Source: Citrobacter freundii
GTDB taxonomy: Bacteria; Bacteroidota; Bacteroidia; Chitinophagales; Chitinophagaceae
DNA length: 64,000 nt
Assembly: GCA_003243445.1 (NCBI GenBank)
Contig: QFQQ01000014.1
Span: forward strand, 1 to 64,000
Direction: 5' to 3'
Shown here: positions 14,630-24,800 of the stretch, piece by piece
Layout: each line of letters starts with the position of its first letter
Position numbering within the stretch: position 1 is the first letter of the stretch
Made by a program: the position numbers and the translations under genes
The notes under the pieces: generated by a model
Told to the model about the DNA's origin: nothing
Databases searched by the model: none
Seen by the model: the letters and a program-made list of their open reading frames with translations, nothing else

Positions 14630-17600
14630 ATGAGACGGGTATTTACACTTTTGAGCATTTTATGCTTGTTTTTAGTCGGTTACCCCTCGGTAATCCAGGC
14701 CCAGAGCGGGATTTTGAATCCTGCGGACCCGATCGTTACATACGATCCGGCCAATCCACCAGCCATGCCAGCAAACGGTCAGATGGCGAAGTGGGTGAGA
14801 ACTAAACGCGTTGGTTTTAATTCGGATTCCTACAAGGCTTATTTTTATAAGAATCTTGCTTTCCGTCTTAAATTCCCTAAGTCGTATCAGCACGGAGTGA
14901 ATGATGGGAAAAAATATCCCGTGTTCATCTTCTTTCACGGCATTGGTGAAAGAGGATCTATTTATGATAACGATTACCAGCTGTTTCATGGCGGTGAATT
15001 ATTTATGAACGCCGTTGATAACGGTCAGTTCGATGGCTTCCTTTTATATGCACAATCCTCAAACACCAGCGGCGAATGGAGCCCCTGGCAGTTTGGCGTT
15101 ATTAAAGAGATCGTTGAAAACTATCTCGTTCCGCAGGTAAAAGCGGATATCGATCGCGTTATAGTTGACGGTTTGTCCGGTGGCGGTTCTGCCACCTGGC
15201 AGACAGCGAGAACATATCCAAACATGGTAGCGGCAGTACTTCCAATCAGTGCCCCCGTAAACGTTCCCACAACAAATGGTTCTATTCCTCAGTTGAAATA
15301 TACTCCGATCTGGACATTCCAGGGCGGATTGGACGATGGCCCTACGCCATTCACCACTGAAAGCGTAGTAAACGCCTACAAAAATGCTGGCGCAGACATG
15401 ACCTACACACTGTTCCCCAACGAAGGACACGGTTGCTGGTACAGTGCCTGGGGCCAGTCTAATTTCATGCCTTATATCAGTAAGGCGCACAAAGCAAATC
15501 CATGGCCGTTAAATGGCCGGTTTGAATACTGTCCAGGTGAAACCATCAACCAGGTCATCGGTGTAACCCCCGGGTTCACCAGTTATGAATGGAGAAAAGA
15601 TGGTGTCCTGATCCCAGGTGCAAACGGCAATGAGATCACCGCGACTTCTCTCGGTGTTTACTCCTGCCGTATCCTGCGCGGATCAACATGGGGTGACTGG
15701 TCTCCGGTGCCTGTTGAGATCAAATTGAAGCAGCCTACGGTTCCGCCGGCGATCACATTGACTGGTTCTGTAAGCCGTGCAATCCCTTCACTGGATGGCA
15801 GCACAAGCGTACCATTGGAGGTGCCTGCAGGTTATGCTACATATCAGTGGGTGAAAGTTGGTAACGCAACAGTGTTAGGTACCAACCGCAACTTTGCTGC
15901 TGGCAGTGCCGGCGATTATACAGTGAAAGTAACGGAGCAGTATGGTTGTTCCAGTGATTTCTCGACACCGGTCACAGTGATCGATGCAAATGGCGCAAAC
16001 AAACCCGAGCCGGCAACTGCGTTCACTGCAACAACGCTTTCTAAAACTTCCATCCGTTTGGATTGGATTGACAATCCTTCCCCTGCTTATAATGAAACAA
16101 ATTATGAGATCTATAGGGCGAAGAGCGCGGGCGGTCCTTATCAGTTGATCACATTGACTGCTGCGAATGCCTCTAATTTCACAGATGCAGGTCTTGATGC
16201 TAATACTACTTATTTCTACAAGATCAGATCGATCAATACAACTGCGGCTTCAGCTGCAGCAGGCCCTATAAGCGCGCTGACCCAGCGTGATGACACTGCT
16301 CCAAGCGTTCCTGGTAACCTGCGTGTGACGGGCACAACAAAAACATCTGTATCTCTTGCATGGAACGCTTCCACGGATGATGTCGGCGTTACATTGTACG
16401 AAGTATATGTGAATGGTTTGATGTCATATACAACGACTCAAACAAGCTTCACTGTATACAATCTTCTCTATAACAAAACTTACAATTTCGTTGTAAAAGC
16501 GAAAGACCTTGCAGGTAATATTTCTGGAGCGAGCAACCAGGCAACTGGTCAGCCGGTCATGAATGGCCTGAACTATAAATATTATACGTTCACCGGCACA
16601 TGGAATAACCTGCCAGACTTTAATACGATCGAGCCGGTAGCAACAGGCAACATGCCAAATGTTGCGCTGGTACCAAGAACCCAGGATGACAATTTTGCAT
16701 TCCTGTGGGAAGGTTATATCACTATTCCTGTAAGCGGACTGTATACATTCCGTACAAATTCTGATGATGGCAGCAGGTTGTGGATCGGAGGCCTGAATGG
16801 TTCTTCCACACCTTATACCTTCGCAGGAACTCCTGCGGTTAACAATGATGGTCTGCATGGCGGCCAGGATCGTGAGTCCGTGGAAATGAATCTTACTGCG
16901 GGTGTATATCCTATCGCTATGGCATTCTACGAACAGGGCGGTGGCGAGCAGATGACCGTTTCATGGAGAACGCCTCAGACCGGCGGTAACTTCCAGGTAA
17001 TTCCAAACAGCGCATTTACTGACATTCCTGTAGTAAACGGTCTGCCTCCTGTTAAAGTAACCAACCTGGTTGCTACAGCGATCTCTCACAAACAGATCGG
17101 TCTGACCTGGACTGATAACAGTGATAACGAAACAGCGTTCGAGATCTGGCGTGGTACCAACCCGTCCGGCACTTTCGCGCTGGTAGCCCGTGCGGCGGCA
17201 AATGCTACATCTTATACAGATACAGCACTGGCTGCGGCAACCACTTACTACTATAAGATCAAAGCCATCGGTAAATACGGAGAATCTGCATTTAACGTAG
17301 ATGGTCCAGGTGTGAAGTATGATTATTATGAGATGAGCGTGAACAACCTGCCAGACTTCACTTCACTGGTTCCTGTTAAATCCGGTCGTGTACCGAATTT
17401 CGTTCTCGGTGAACAAAACCGTGGCGATCAGTTCATCTTCAAATACAGCGGTAAGATCTATCTGCCGGTAGCAGGAACATATTCATTCTTTACCACTTCA
17501 GACGATGGATCCAACCTGTATATAGACGGATTTGATGACGCGCATAAAGTTGTGGCGAACGATTACCTGCAGGGTCCGACTGAAAGAGGCGGCAATATCA

Positions 17601-20600
17601 ACCTGTCTGCAGGTTACCACGATATCTATGTCACCTTCTTCGAGCAAGGTGGTGGCGAGGTACTGGAAGTCCGTTACCAGGGGCCTTCAGGCAGCGGTAT
17701 CGGCAAGCAGATCATTCCTCCGGATGTATTAGGTGACGCGATTCCAAATGCGACGACCCTGGCACTGCCTGGTGGTCCGGCTGCTCCGTCTCTGCTGGTA
17801 GCTTCAGGTACAACTGCATCAACCATTGGCCTGACATGGCAGGATAATGCAACGAATGAAAGTGCTTACCAGGTGTACAGATCTATTGGTAGTAACAGTA
17901 ACTATCTCCTGTATACGACTCTTCCGGCGAATACAACATCGTTCAACGATTCTTTGCTGGGTGCGAACAGCATCTACTACTATAAAGTACGTGCTACAAA
18001 TGATGGTGCTCCTTCTGCTTACAGCAATGAAGACAGCGCGATCACTGTAAACCGTGCTCCCGTTGTAGCTGCGATCAGCAACCAGTCTATGCGCTTCGGT
18101 ACTTCAGTAAGTGTGAATGTAGCAGCTTCTGATGCTGATGGCGGTACTCTCACTATTAATGTGACAGGTCTGCCTGCAGGATTTGCGTCATTCACTCAAT
18201 CTCTCGGTACGAATAATGGCGTGATCAACTTTACTAACCCTGCGATCAGTGATCTCGGTACTTATCCGATCACTGTTACTGCAACTGACGCATTTGGCGG
18301 CAGCCATGCAGTATCATTCAACATGGTAGTAAGTGATAACTATTCACCTGTTGTAGCGGCTATCAGCAATGTTTCGCTGGCTGAAAAACAAACCGCAACG
18401 GTGAACCTGTCTGCAACTGATCAGAATGCTGCAGATGTTCTTACCTGGACATTTACTGGTCTGCCTTCGTTCGCTACCGTAACAACCGGTACCGGTACAG
18501 CTCAGATCAGCCTTGCGCCGGGTTATGCCGACAACGGTGTATACAATGTAACTGCGAAAGTTGACGATGGTAAAGGTGCATTCGATACCAAATCGTTTAC
18601 GATCACAGTAACTGATGTGAATCCGAACTATAAGATCTATGTGAACTTCACAACAAGTGCCTACCTGGCTCCTGCGCCCTGGAATAATACTGCTAAAAAC
18701 CCGGCAGCCGGCGATCTGTTCTCAGCACTGAAGAACGACGCTGGTGTAACAACAGGTGTAAGCCTGCAGCTGATGAATACATGGCAGGGGTCTAATACCA
18801 ATGGTGCGAATACAGGTAACAACTCCGGAGTTTATCCTGATAATGTGTTGAGAACTTCATATTACACAAATACAACTGTACAGAACCTGAAAGTTGCTGG
18901 TCTTTCTCCAAGCGGCAAATACAGTTTCACATTCCTGGGCAGCCGTTACAATCCTTCCGGAAGTGTGGTAACTGTGTACTCTATCGGTGCACAAAGTGTA
19001 TCGCTCGATGCGGCTAATAATTATCTGAATACTGTAAGCATCAATAATGTGACGCCTGCTGCTGACGGTACCATCACTTTCACTGTGGCTAAAGCCGCGG
19101 GTGCTACGTATGGTTATATCAACTCTGTGGTTATTGAATCTGTATATGACGATGGAACGGCTCCGGCCAAACCTCGAGACCTGACCGGCTCATTCGTTGC
19201 AGGTAAAGCCCGCCTGAATTGGACGGATGCAGCTTACAACGAAACGGCTTACCAGGTATACAGGGCAGATACAAGGAACGGTGCTTATACGCTGCTGAAT
19301 CCTGGTGGAAACAATGCCAACCTGACTACTTACGATGATGCAACAGTGACTGGAAATAAAACTTTCTACTACGCTGTTCGCGCAACAAATGCAGCTGGCA
19401 ATTCTCCATTCAGTGATACAATAGCGGTTACAACACCGAACACAAGCCCGATCATCGCTGCGATCAGCGACGTGAATATGAACACTGGTCAGACTGTGAA
19501 TGTGAACGTATCTGCTACAGACGATGCTGGCGATGTGATCAGCCTTAGCCTGAGCGGTGCACCATCATGGGTTACACTGACGGATAATGGTAATGGTACA
19601 GGTACAATCTCGATCCAACCTGGTGCAGTGGCTGGTCAATTCAGCGCAACTGTTACCGCTAAAGATCAGGATAATGCCAGCAGCAGCAGAACGATCGCGA
19701 TCAAGGTTGTTGATGCGAGCCTGACTTACACTTATGTGAATTTTAACCAGACTAATCCTGTGACAGGATGGAATAACTTCAACAGCGCTCCAAATGCTGG
19801 TGCGGCCATCACCAACCTGAAGGACAAGGATAATAACGGTACCGGTATAAATGTGACGCTGACTGACGGATGGACTGCAGCGTCTGCGAACGGAACAATT
19901 ACTGGTAACAACAGTGGTGTATATCCTGACGACGTAATGCGTACTTCTTACTATGATGCAAACACCGGAGGAAGACGTATCACACTGAGCAACCTCCCAA
20001 CAAACAAGAAGTATAACCTGATCTTCACTGCGAGCCGTGCAAGTACCGGTTCACTGATCACACGTTACGCTGCGGGTGGTAAATCAGGTGACCTCAATGT
20101 AGATAACAACACCGCTGGTTTCGTAAAACTGTCTGATCTTTCTCCAAATGCAAGCGGACAGATCGAGATCGTGGTAAGCAAAGTAGGTGCATCTTCTAAC
20201 TTTTATATCGGTGCACTTGAGATCCAGTCTTATCCGTTCCTGCCGGTAGCATTGCCTCCGACAAACGTGACAGCAACTGGTGTCTCTGTTGACAAAATCA
20301 GGATTGATTGGGCTAATGCGGGCAGTGCGGGTACAGGATACGAATTGTGGAGAAGCACTTCTGCAAACGGCACATACGAGAAGATCGCGGACCTGGCGCT
20401 GAGCGCAACAACTTACACCAATACCGGGCTGACTGGCGGATCGGTATACTACTACAAGATCCGTACAGCGAAAGGTGGTGGCGAGTTCACTGACTACAGC
20501 AATATCGCAAGCGCATCTACAGTGTCTTATGTTGTTAATCTTAACCTGAATGACGCAGCGGCAAACGCACAGTCCGGCGGTTGGAACAATACGAACACGC

Positions 20601-21439
20601 TGTTGAATACAGGTACGATCATTCCGAACCTGATCAACTCACTTGATCAGCCTACAGGTATCAACTTCCAGGTTGTGGAAAATTTCGGAGGATTCAATAA
20701 TGACCTCGGCCTGTCTACCGGAAATAACTCCGGTGTGGTACCTGATAAGGTAATGAGCAACTTCTATTATCTTGATTTCGCTGACACAGCTCGCTTTAAG
20801 TTCACTAACCTGAACCATGCGACAGCTTACAACGTGATCTTCTATGCTGGTTCTTCTTATGCACCAACCAACAATACGGTATATAAGATCGGTGACCAGA
20901 CTGTGTCGCTGAGTTCAACAAACAACTATACCAACACGGTTAAGATCAACAATGTAGTGCCTGATGACAACGGTGAGATCCTGGTAACGGTTTATTCATC
21001 TGTAGGGTATGCATTCCTGAACAGCGTTTCACTCGAAGCTATTCCTAATGTGATCCCTGATGGCAACCCGACTGGGCGCAGTTCATCTGCCCGCGGGAAC
21101 GAGACAACCGGCAGAACAGCTACAACTGCAACACAGGCTGCTTCAAATCCAACTTCGGTTGAGGTACTGGATGCAACACTGCTGAAAGCCTTCCCGAATC
21201 CGTTTGTGAATGAGCTGACATTGCAATTGTATTTGAATCAGGATGTACCTAAATTCTCTGTGGTACTGTACGACTACAGCGGTAAAGTTGTTTACCGTCA
21301 GGATTTCGGCAGCGCAGCGAAAGGCGTTTGGAAACAGCAACTCAACCTGGGTGGAAGAATCTCAGCGAAGGGTAGCTATATTTTACAGGTGATCGGTGTG
21401 GATCAGAAACCACGCACGACGAAAGTTGTAAAATATTAA
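14630..21439 (+). CDS. Giant T9SS-secreted esterase-like/FN3/PA14 protein, copy 1
   Basis: The protein has 2269 aa, with a signal peptide (FTLLSILCLFLVGYPSVIQA, then Gln). Approximate order: an alpha/beta-hydrolase domain (40-300) with VFIFFHGIGERG, nucleophile Ser183 in DGLSGGGSA, Asp235/236 and His267 in NEGHGCW; two Ig-like segments (305-450); FN3 (457); FN3 (553); PA14 (647-803); FN3 (805); PA14 (895-1040); FN3 (1050); two cadherin/He-PIG-like domains (1140-1330); unnamed module (1332-1510); FN3; He-PIG-like; unnamed module (1698-1870); FN3; unnamed module (1965-2140); and a T9SS type A sorting domain (2180-2269; AFPNPFVNELTLQL to the C-terminal KVVKY). It is probably exported to the cell surface as a polysaccharide esterase/adhesin. 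ATG 14630 is chosen because it opens the signal peptide. Confidence 0.85.
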   Translation: MRRVFTLLSILCLFLVGYPSVIQAQSGILNPADPIVTYDPANPPAMPANGQMAKWVRTKRVGFNSDSYKAYFYKNLAFRLKFPKSYQHGVNDGKKYPVFIFFHGIGERGSIYDNDYQLFHGGELFMNAVDNGQFDGFLLYAQSSNTSGEWSPWQFGVIKEIVENYLVPQVKADIDRVIVDGLSGGGSATWQTARTYPNMVAAVLPISAPVNVPTTNGSIPQLKYTPIWTFQGGLDDGPTPFTTESVVNAYKNAGADMTYTLFPNEGHGCWYSAWGQSNFMPYISKAHKANPWPLNGRFEYCPGETINQVIGVTPGFTSYEWRKDGVLIPGANGNEITATSLGVYSCRILRGSTWGDWSPVPVEIKLKQPTVPPAITLTGSVSRAIPSLDGSTSVPLEVPAGYATYQWVKVGNATVLGTNRNFAAGSAGDYTVKVTEQYGCSSDFSTPVTVIDANGANKPEPATAFTATTLSKTSIRLDWIDNPSPAYNETNYEIYRAKSAGGPYQLITLTAANASNFTDAGLDANTTYFYKIRSINTTAASAAAGPISALTQRDDTAPSVPGNLRVTGTTKTSVSLAWNASTDDVGVTLYEVYVNGLMSYTTTQTSFTVYNLLYNKTYNFVVKAKDLAGNISGASNQATGQPVMNGLNYKYYTFTGTWNNLPDFNTIEPVATGNMPNVALVPRTQDDNFAFLWEGYITIPVSGLYTFRTNSDDGSRLWIGGLNGSSTPYTFAGTPAVNNDGLHGGQDRESVEMNLTAGVYPIAMAFYEQGGGEQMTVSWRTPQTGGNFQVIPNSAFTDIPVVNGLPPVKVTNLVATAISHKQIGLTWTDNSDNETAFEIWRGTNPSGTFALVARAAANATSYTDTALAAATTYYYKIKAIGKYGESAFNVDGPGVKYDYYEMSVNNLPDFTSLVPVKSGRVPNFVLGEQNRGDQFIFKYSGKIYLPVAGTYSFFTTSDDGSNLYIDGFDDAHKVVANDYLQGPTERGGNINLSAGYHDIYVTFFEQGGGEVLEVRYQGPSGSGIGKQIIPPDVLGDAIPNATTLALPGGPAAPSLLVASGTTASTIGLTWQDNATNESAYQVYRSIGSNSNYLLYTTLPANTTSFNDSLLGANSIYYYKVRATNDGAPSAYSNEDSAITVNRAPVVAAISNQSMRFGTSVSVNVAASDADGGTLTINVTGLPAGFASFTQSLGTNNGVINFTNPAISDLGTYPITVTATDAFGGSHAVSFNMVVSDNYSPVVAAISNVSLAEKQTATVNLSATDQNAADVLTWTFTGLPSFATVTTGTGTAQISLAPGYADNGVYNVTAKVDDGKGAFDTKSFTITVTDVNPNYKIYVNFTTSAYLAPAPWNNTAKNPAAGDLFSALKNDAGVTTGVSLQLMNTWQGSNTNGANTGNNSGVYPDNVLRTSYYTNTTVQNLKVAGLSPSGKYSFTFLGSRYNPSGSVVTVYSIGAQSVSLDAANNYLNTVSINNVTPAADGTITFTVAKAAGATYGYINSVVIESVYDDGTAPAKPRDLTGSFVAGKARLNWTDAAYNETAYQVYRADTRNGAYTLLNPGGNNANLTTYDDATVTGNKTFYYAVRATNAAGNSPFSDTIAVTTPNTSPIIAAISDVNMNTGQTVNVNVSATDDAGDVISLSLSGAPSWVTLTDNGNGTGTISIQPGAVAGQFSATVTAKDQDNASSSRTIAIKVVDASLTYTYVNFNQTNPVTGWNNFNSAPNAGAAITNLKDKDNNGTGINVTLTDGWTAASANGTITGNNSGVYPDDVMRTSYYDANTGGRRITLSNLPTNKKYNLIFTASRASTGSLITRYAAGGKSGDLNVDNNTAGFVKLSDLSPNASGQIEIVVSKVGASSNFYIGALEIQSYPFLPVALPPTNVTATGVSVDKIRIDWANAGSAGTGYELWRSTSANGTYEKIADLALSATTYTNTGLTGGSVYYYKIRTAKGGGEFTDYSNIASASTVSYVVNLNLNDAAANAQSGGWNNTNTLLNTGTIIPNLINSLDQPTGINFQVVENFGGFNNDLGLSTGNNSGVVPDKVMSNFYYLDFADTARFKFTNLNHATAYNVIFYAGSSYAPTNNTVYKIGDQTVSLSSTNNYTNTVKINNVVPDDNGEILVTVYSSVGYAFLNSVSLEAIPNVIPDGNPTGRSSSARGNETTGRTATTATQAASNPTSVEVLDATLLKAFPNPFVNELTLQLYLNQDVPKFSVVLYDYSGKVVYRQDFGSAAKGVWKQQLNLGGRISAKGSYILQVIGVDQKPRTTKVVKY

Positions 21440-21468
21440 CAGAACAAACAGTAATAGCTGATATACCA

Positions 21469-21495
21469 AGGACCGGCATTTGCCGGTCCTTTTTT
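21469..21495 (+). terminator. Intrinsic terminator of giant gene 1
   Basis: AGGACCGGCA, loop TT, then TGCCGGTCCT followed by a T-run form a perfect 10-bp stem 30 bp after the stop codon. Confidence 0.9.
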
Positions 21496-21688
21496 ATGGA
21501 ATATGCCCGTTGTTCTATATTAACCCTGCCCGGGGTACGTAAAAACCGGCCACCAGGCCATCACCAAAATGAGTGAGTTCCGGCAGCGTTTTTTTTTATT
21601 CCAATTGTATACTAATAGCTTGCATACCGGCATTAAAACGGCGTTAATATTTTCTGCCGTTTTGCTAGAAAATACGAAAAACACGTTT

Positions 21689-21696
21689 TAAATTTG
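21689..21696 (+). promoter_or_regulatory. Promoter -7 box of giant gene 2
   Basis: TAAATTTG is an exact TAnnTTTG match 158 bp before the start codon. A TTG lies upstream but about 24 bp away, longer than the usual spacer. Confidence 0.55.
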
Positions 21697-21720
21697 CACA
21701 TGCTGCCATAGGCATCCAAA

Positions 21721-21737
21721 CCTACCAGAGATTCCAC
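21721..21737 (+). promoter_or_regulatory. Second copy of the shared leader element
   Basis: CCTACCAGAGATTCCAC, one base different from 14474-14490, lies in the equivalent place of the second giant gene's leader. Confidence 0.5.
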
Positions 21738-21853
21738 CCAATTTCAATCTCCTCGAATTCCACATCCAGTTTTTCAATGATTACCTCAACTATTGACTTT
21801 CGTCACTAGCTTGACTGTTTTTTCATGTAAATCTGTTAACTCTAATTAATAAT

Positions 21854-24800
21854 ATGAGGCGATTTGTTACCCTTTTTGCAATGCTGCTGGTTCTTGCAGG
21901 CCTGCCGGTTATGGTAAGCGCACAGACCGGAGTACTCAACCCCAATGACCCGCTGGTCACTTATGATCCGGCGCATCCCCCGACTATTCCAGCTTATGGA
22001 ACACTGGCGAAATGGGTGCGTACCAAACGCGTAAGTTTTGCGACGGAAACTTTCAAGGCCTATTATTACAAGGGCCTGCAGTTTCGTCTGAAATTTCCTA
22101 AAACTTATCAGCACGGCGTGGCCGATGGGAAGAAATACCCTGTTTACGTATTCTTCCATGGCGTAGGGGAGAGGGGATCGGTCTATGATAACGAGTACCA
22201 GCTTTATCATGGCGGAGACACGCACCGCAAGGCCGTAGATGCCGGAACTTTTGATGGATTCCTGCTTTATGGTCAAAGCTCCAACGACAATGGCGGATGG
22301 AGCCAGTGGCAGTATGATGCCATTGCTGAGTTCATTACAAAATACCTCATTCCTGAAGCAAAAGCAGATATCAACCGCGTGATTATTAACGGTCTTTCCG
22401 GCGGTGGTTCTGCTACCTGGCAAATGACCCGCAGTTACTTTAAACTGGCGGCTGTTGCAGTTCCTATCAGCGCACCTGTTAATGTGCCTACCACAAACGC
22501 TTCTATTCCTGATTTAAAATACACACCGATCTGGACATTCCAGGGCGGAAAAGATGATGGCCCTACACCTTTCACTACTGAAAGCGTGGTGAATGCTTAC
22601 AAAGCCGCGGGTGCCAACATGACCTATACACTTTATCCTGATCTCGGCCACAATACCTGGAATCGTGCGTGGGCCGAGCCTGGCTATTTCCCTTTTATCA
22701 ATAAGGCCAACAAAGCAAATCCATGGCCATTGAACGGCAGAACAGAATTTTGCCCTGGTGAAACAATCAACCAGGTCATCGGTCTGACTCCGGGCTTTAC
22801 AAGTTATGAATGGAGAAAAGACGGCGTACTTATCCCTGGCGCAAACGGTAATGAGATCACAGCTACGGCCTATGGTTCTTATACCGCGCGTATCCTTCGT
22901 GATACCGTTTGGTCTGACTGGTCTCCTGTTCCTGTTGTGATCAAAGAAAAGGCGCCTACTGTTCCCCCGGCGATCTCGATCGGCGAAGGACAAAGCCGCG
23001 CCATCCCATCAGTTGATGGCAGCACCTCGGTGCAACTTTCTGTGCCGGACGGGTATGCTACTTACGAATGGCAACTGGTTGGTAATTCAACCGTGCTTGG
23101 TACGAACCGGACTTTTGACGTAACAGCGGCAGGGAACTACACTGTGAAAGTCATGGAACAATATGGCTGTTCAAGTGATTTCTCTGCTCCGGTAAGTGTG
23201 ATCGATGCCAATGGTGCTAACAAGCCTGAGCCGGCATCCGGCGTAAGCGCAACAGCTCTGTCAAAAACATCTATCCGCCTGAATTGGGTAGATAATCCAG
23301 CTGCTGCATTCAATGAAACAAATTACGAGATCTTCCAGTCAGCTTCTCCTGATGGACCGTTCAAGCTAGTCGCATTAACCGAAGCAAATGCCACTTCTTA
23401 TATTATAGCAGGATTGAATGCAAACACTACTTATTATTATAAGATAAGAGCGATAAATACATTCTCTGCTTCTGCTTCGTCTGACCTGGTAAGCGTGCTG
23501 ACGCTGAAGGATATCCAGGCGCCAACAGTTCCCGGAACATTACGTATCACCGGTTCCACAAAAACATCTGTTGCACTCGCATGGGATGCTTCAACCGATG
23601 ATGTGGCTGTGTCACTGTATCAGATATTTGTAAACGGGGTGTTGTCTTATAATACTACCCAAACAACATTTACAGTATATAACCTGGAATACAACAAGAG
23701 CTACAACTTTGTCGTAAAAGCAAAAGACCTCGCCGGGAATGTTTCCCAGCCGAGCAACCAGGTAACCGGTCAACCGGTCATGAACGGACTTGTATACAAA
23801 CAATATGTTTATACGGGTTCATGGACAAAACTACCCGACTTCAACACGCTTGAGCCTGTTGCAAGCGGCAGCATGTACAACGTGTTTATCACTCCGAGAA
23901 CGCAGGAAGACCGTTTCGCATTCCTGATCGAAGGCTTTATCCGCGTTCCTGTCTCCGGTACATATACTTTCAGGACAACTTCGGACGAGGGTAGCAGACT
24001 TTGGATCGGCGGGTTGAATGGAACGGCCACTCCGTATGATTATACTGCGGCCGGTATTGTGAACAATGACGGAAATCATTCGTCGAGGGCTGTTACATCA
24101 GCGCCTGTCACACTGCAGGCAGGTGTATATCCGATCGCTGTTGGCTATTATGAGGGTACTGGCTCTCAATCCCTGACCGTGAGCTGGTCAACACCTCAAA
24201 CTGCCGGCGCGTTCACTACGCTTCCTGACAGCATTTTCTATGACGTGATTGCCACGAATGGATCAGCTCCTGCAAAACCAACCAACCTTACGGCTACTGC
24301 CATTTCCCACAAGCAGATCGGCCTTACATGGACGGATAACAGCAATAACGAAACTTCTTTCGAGATCTGGCGTACTGCTGATTTTAATACAGCTTCCGTA
24401 ATGGTTGGCCGTACAAGTGCCAATGCAACATCTTATACTGATACCGCGCTTGCGGCGAATACCACCTATTACTATAAAGTGCGTGCAGTTGGTCAGTATG
24501 GAGAGTCGGACTTCAGCAACAATGGTTATGGTGTTGATTACAATTATTACGAACAAACCAACCTGTCAAATGTCCCTAACTTCGATACATTGACTGTTCG
24601 GAAAAAAGGTTTTGTCCGTGGTTTCACACTGGGCGAACAGAACAGGCCTGGTGACTTCGCCTTCAAATTCAGCGGGGTGGTAAACATTCCTGTTGCTGGT
24701 AAATGGACGTTCTTTACAACATCGGATGACGGTTCGAATCTTTATCTTGATAGCCTTGTGACATCACGTAAGATCGTAAACAACGACGGTGTACACACTT

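Larger units (their letters stand above)
21440..21853 (+). other. Intergenic space between the giant genes
   Basis: It holds the terminator at 21469, the promoter box at 21689 and the conserved leader element at 21721. The remaining about 190 bp (21496-21688) show no gene and no further structure. Confidence 0.6.
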
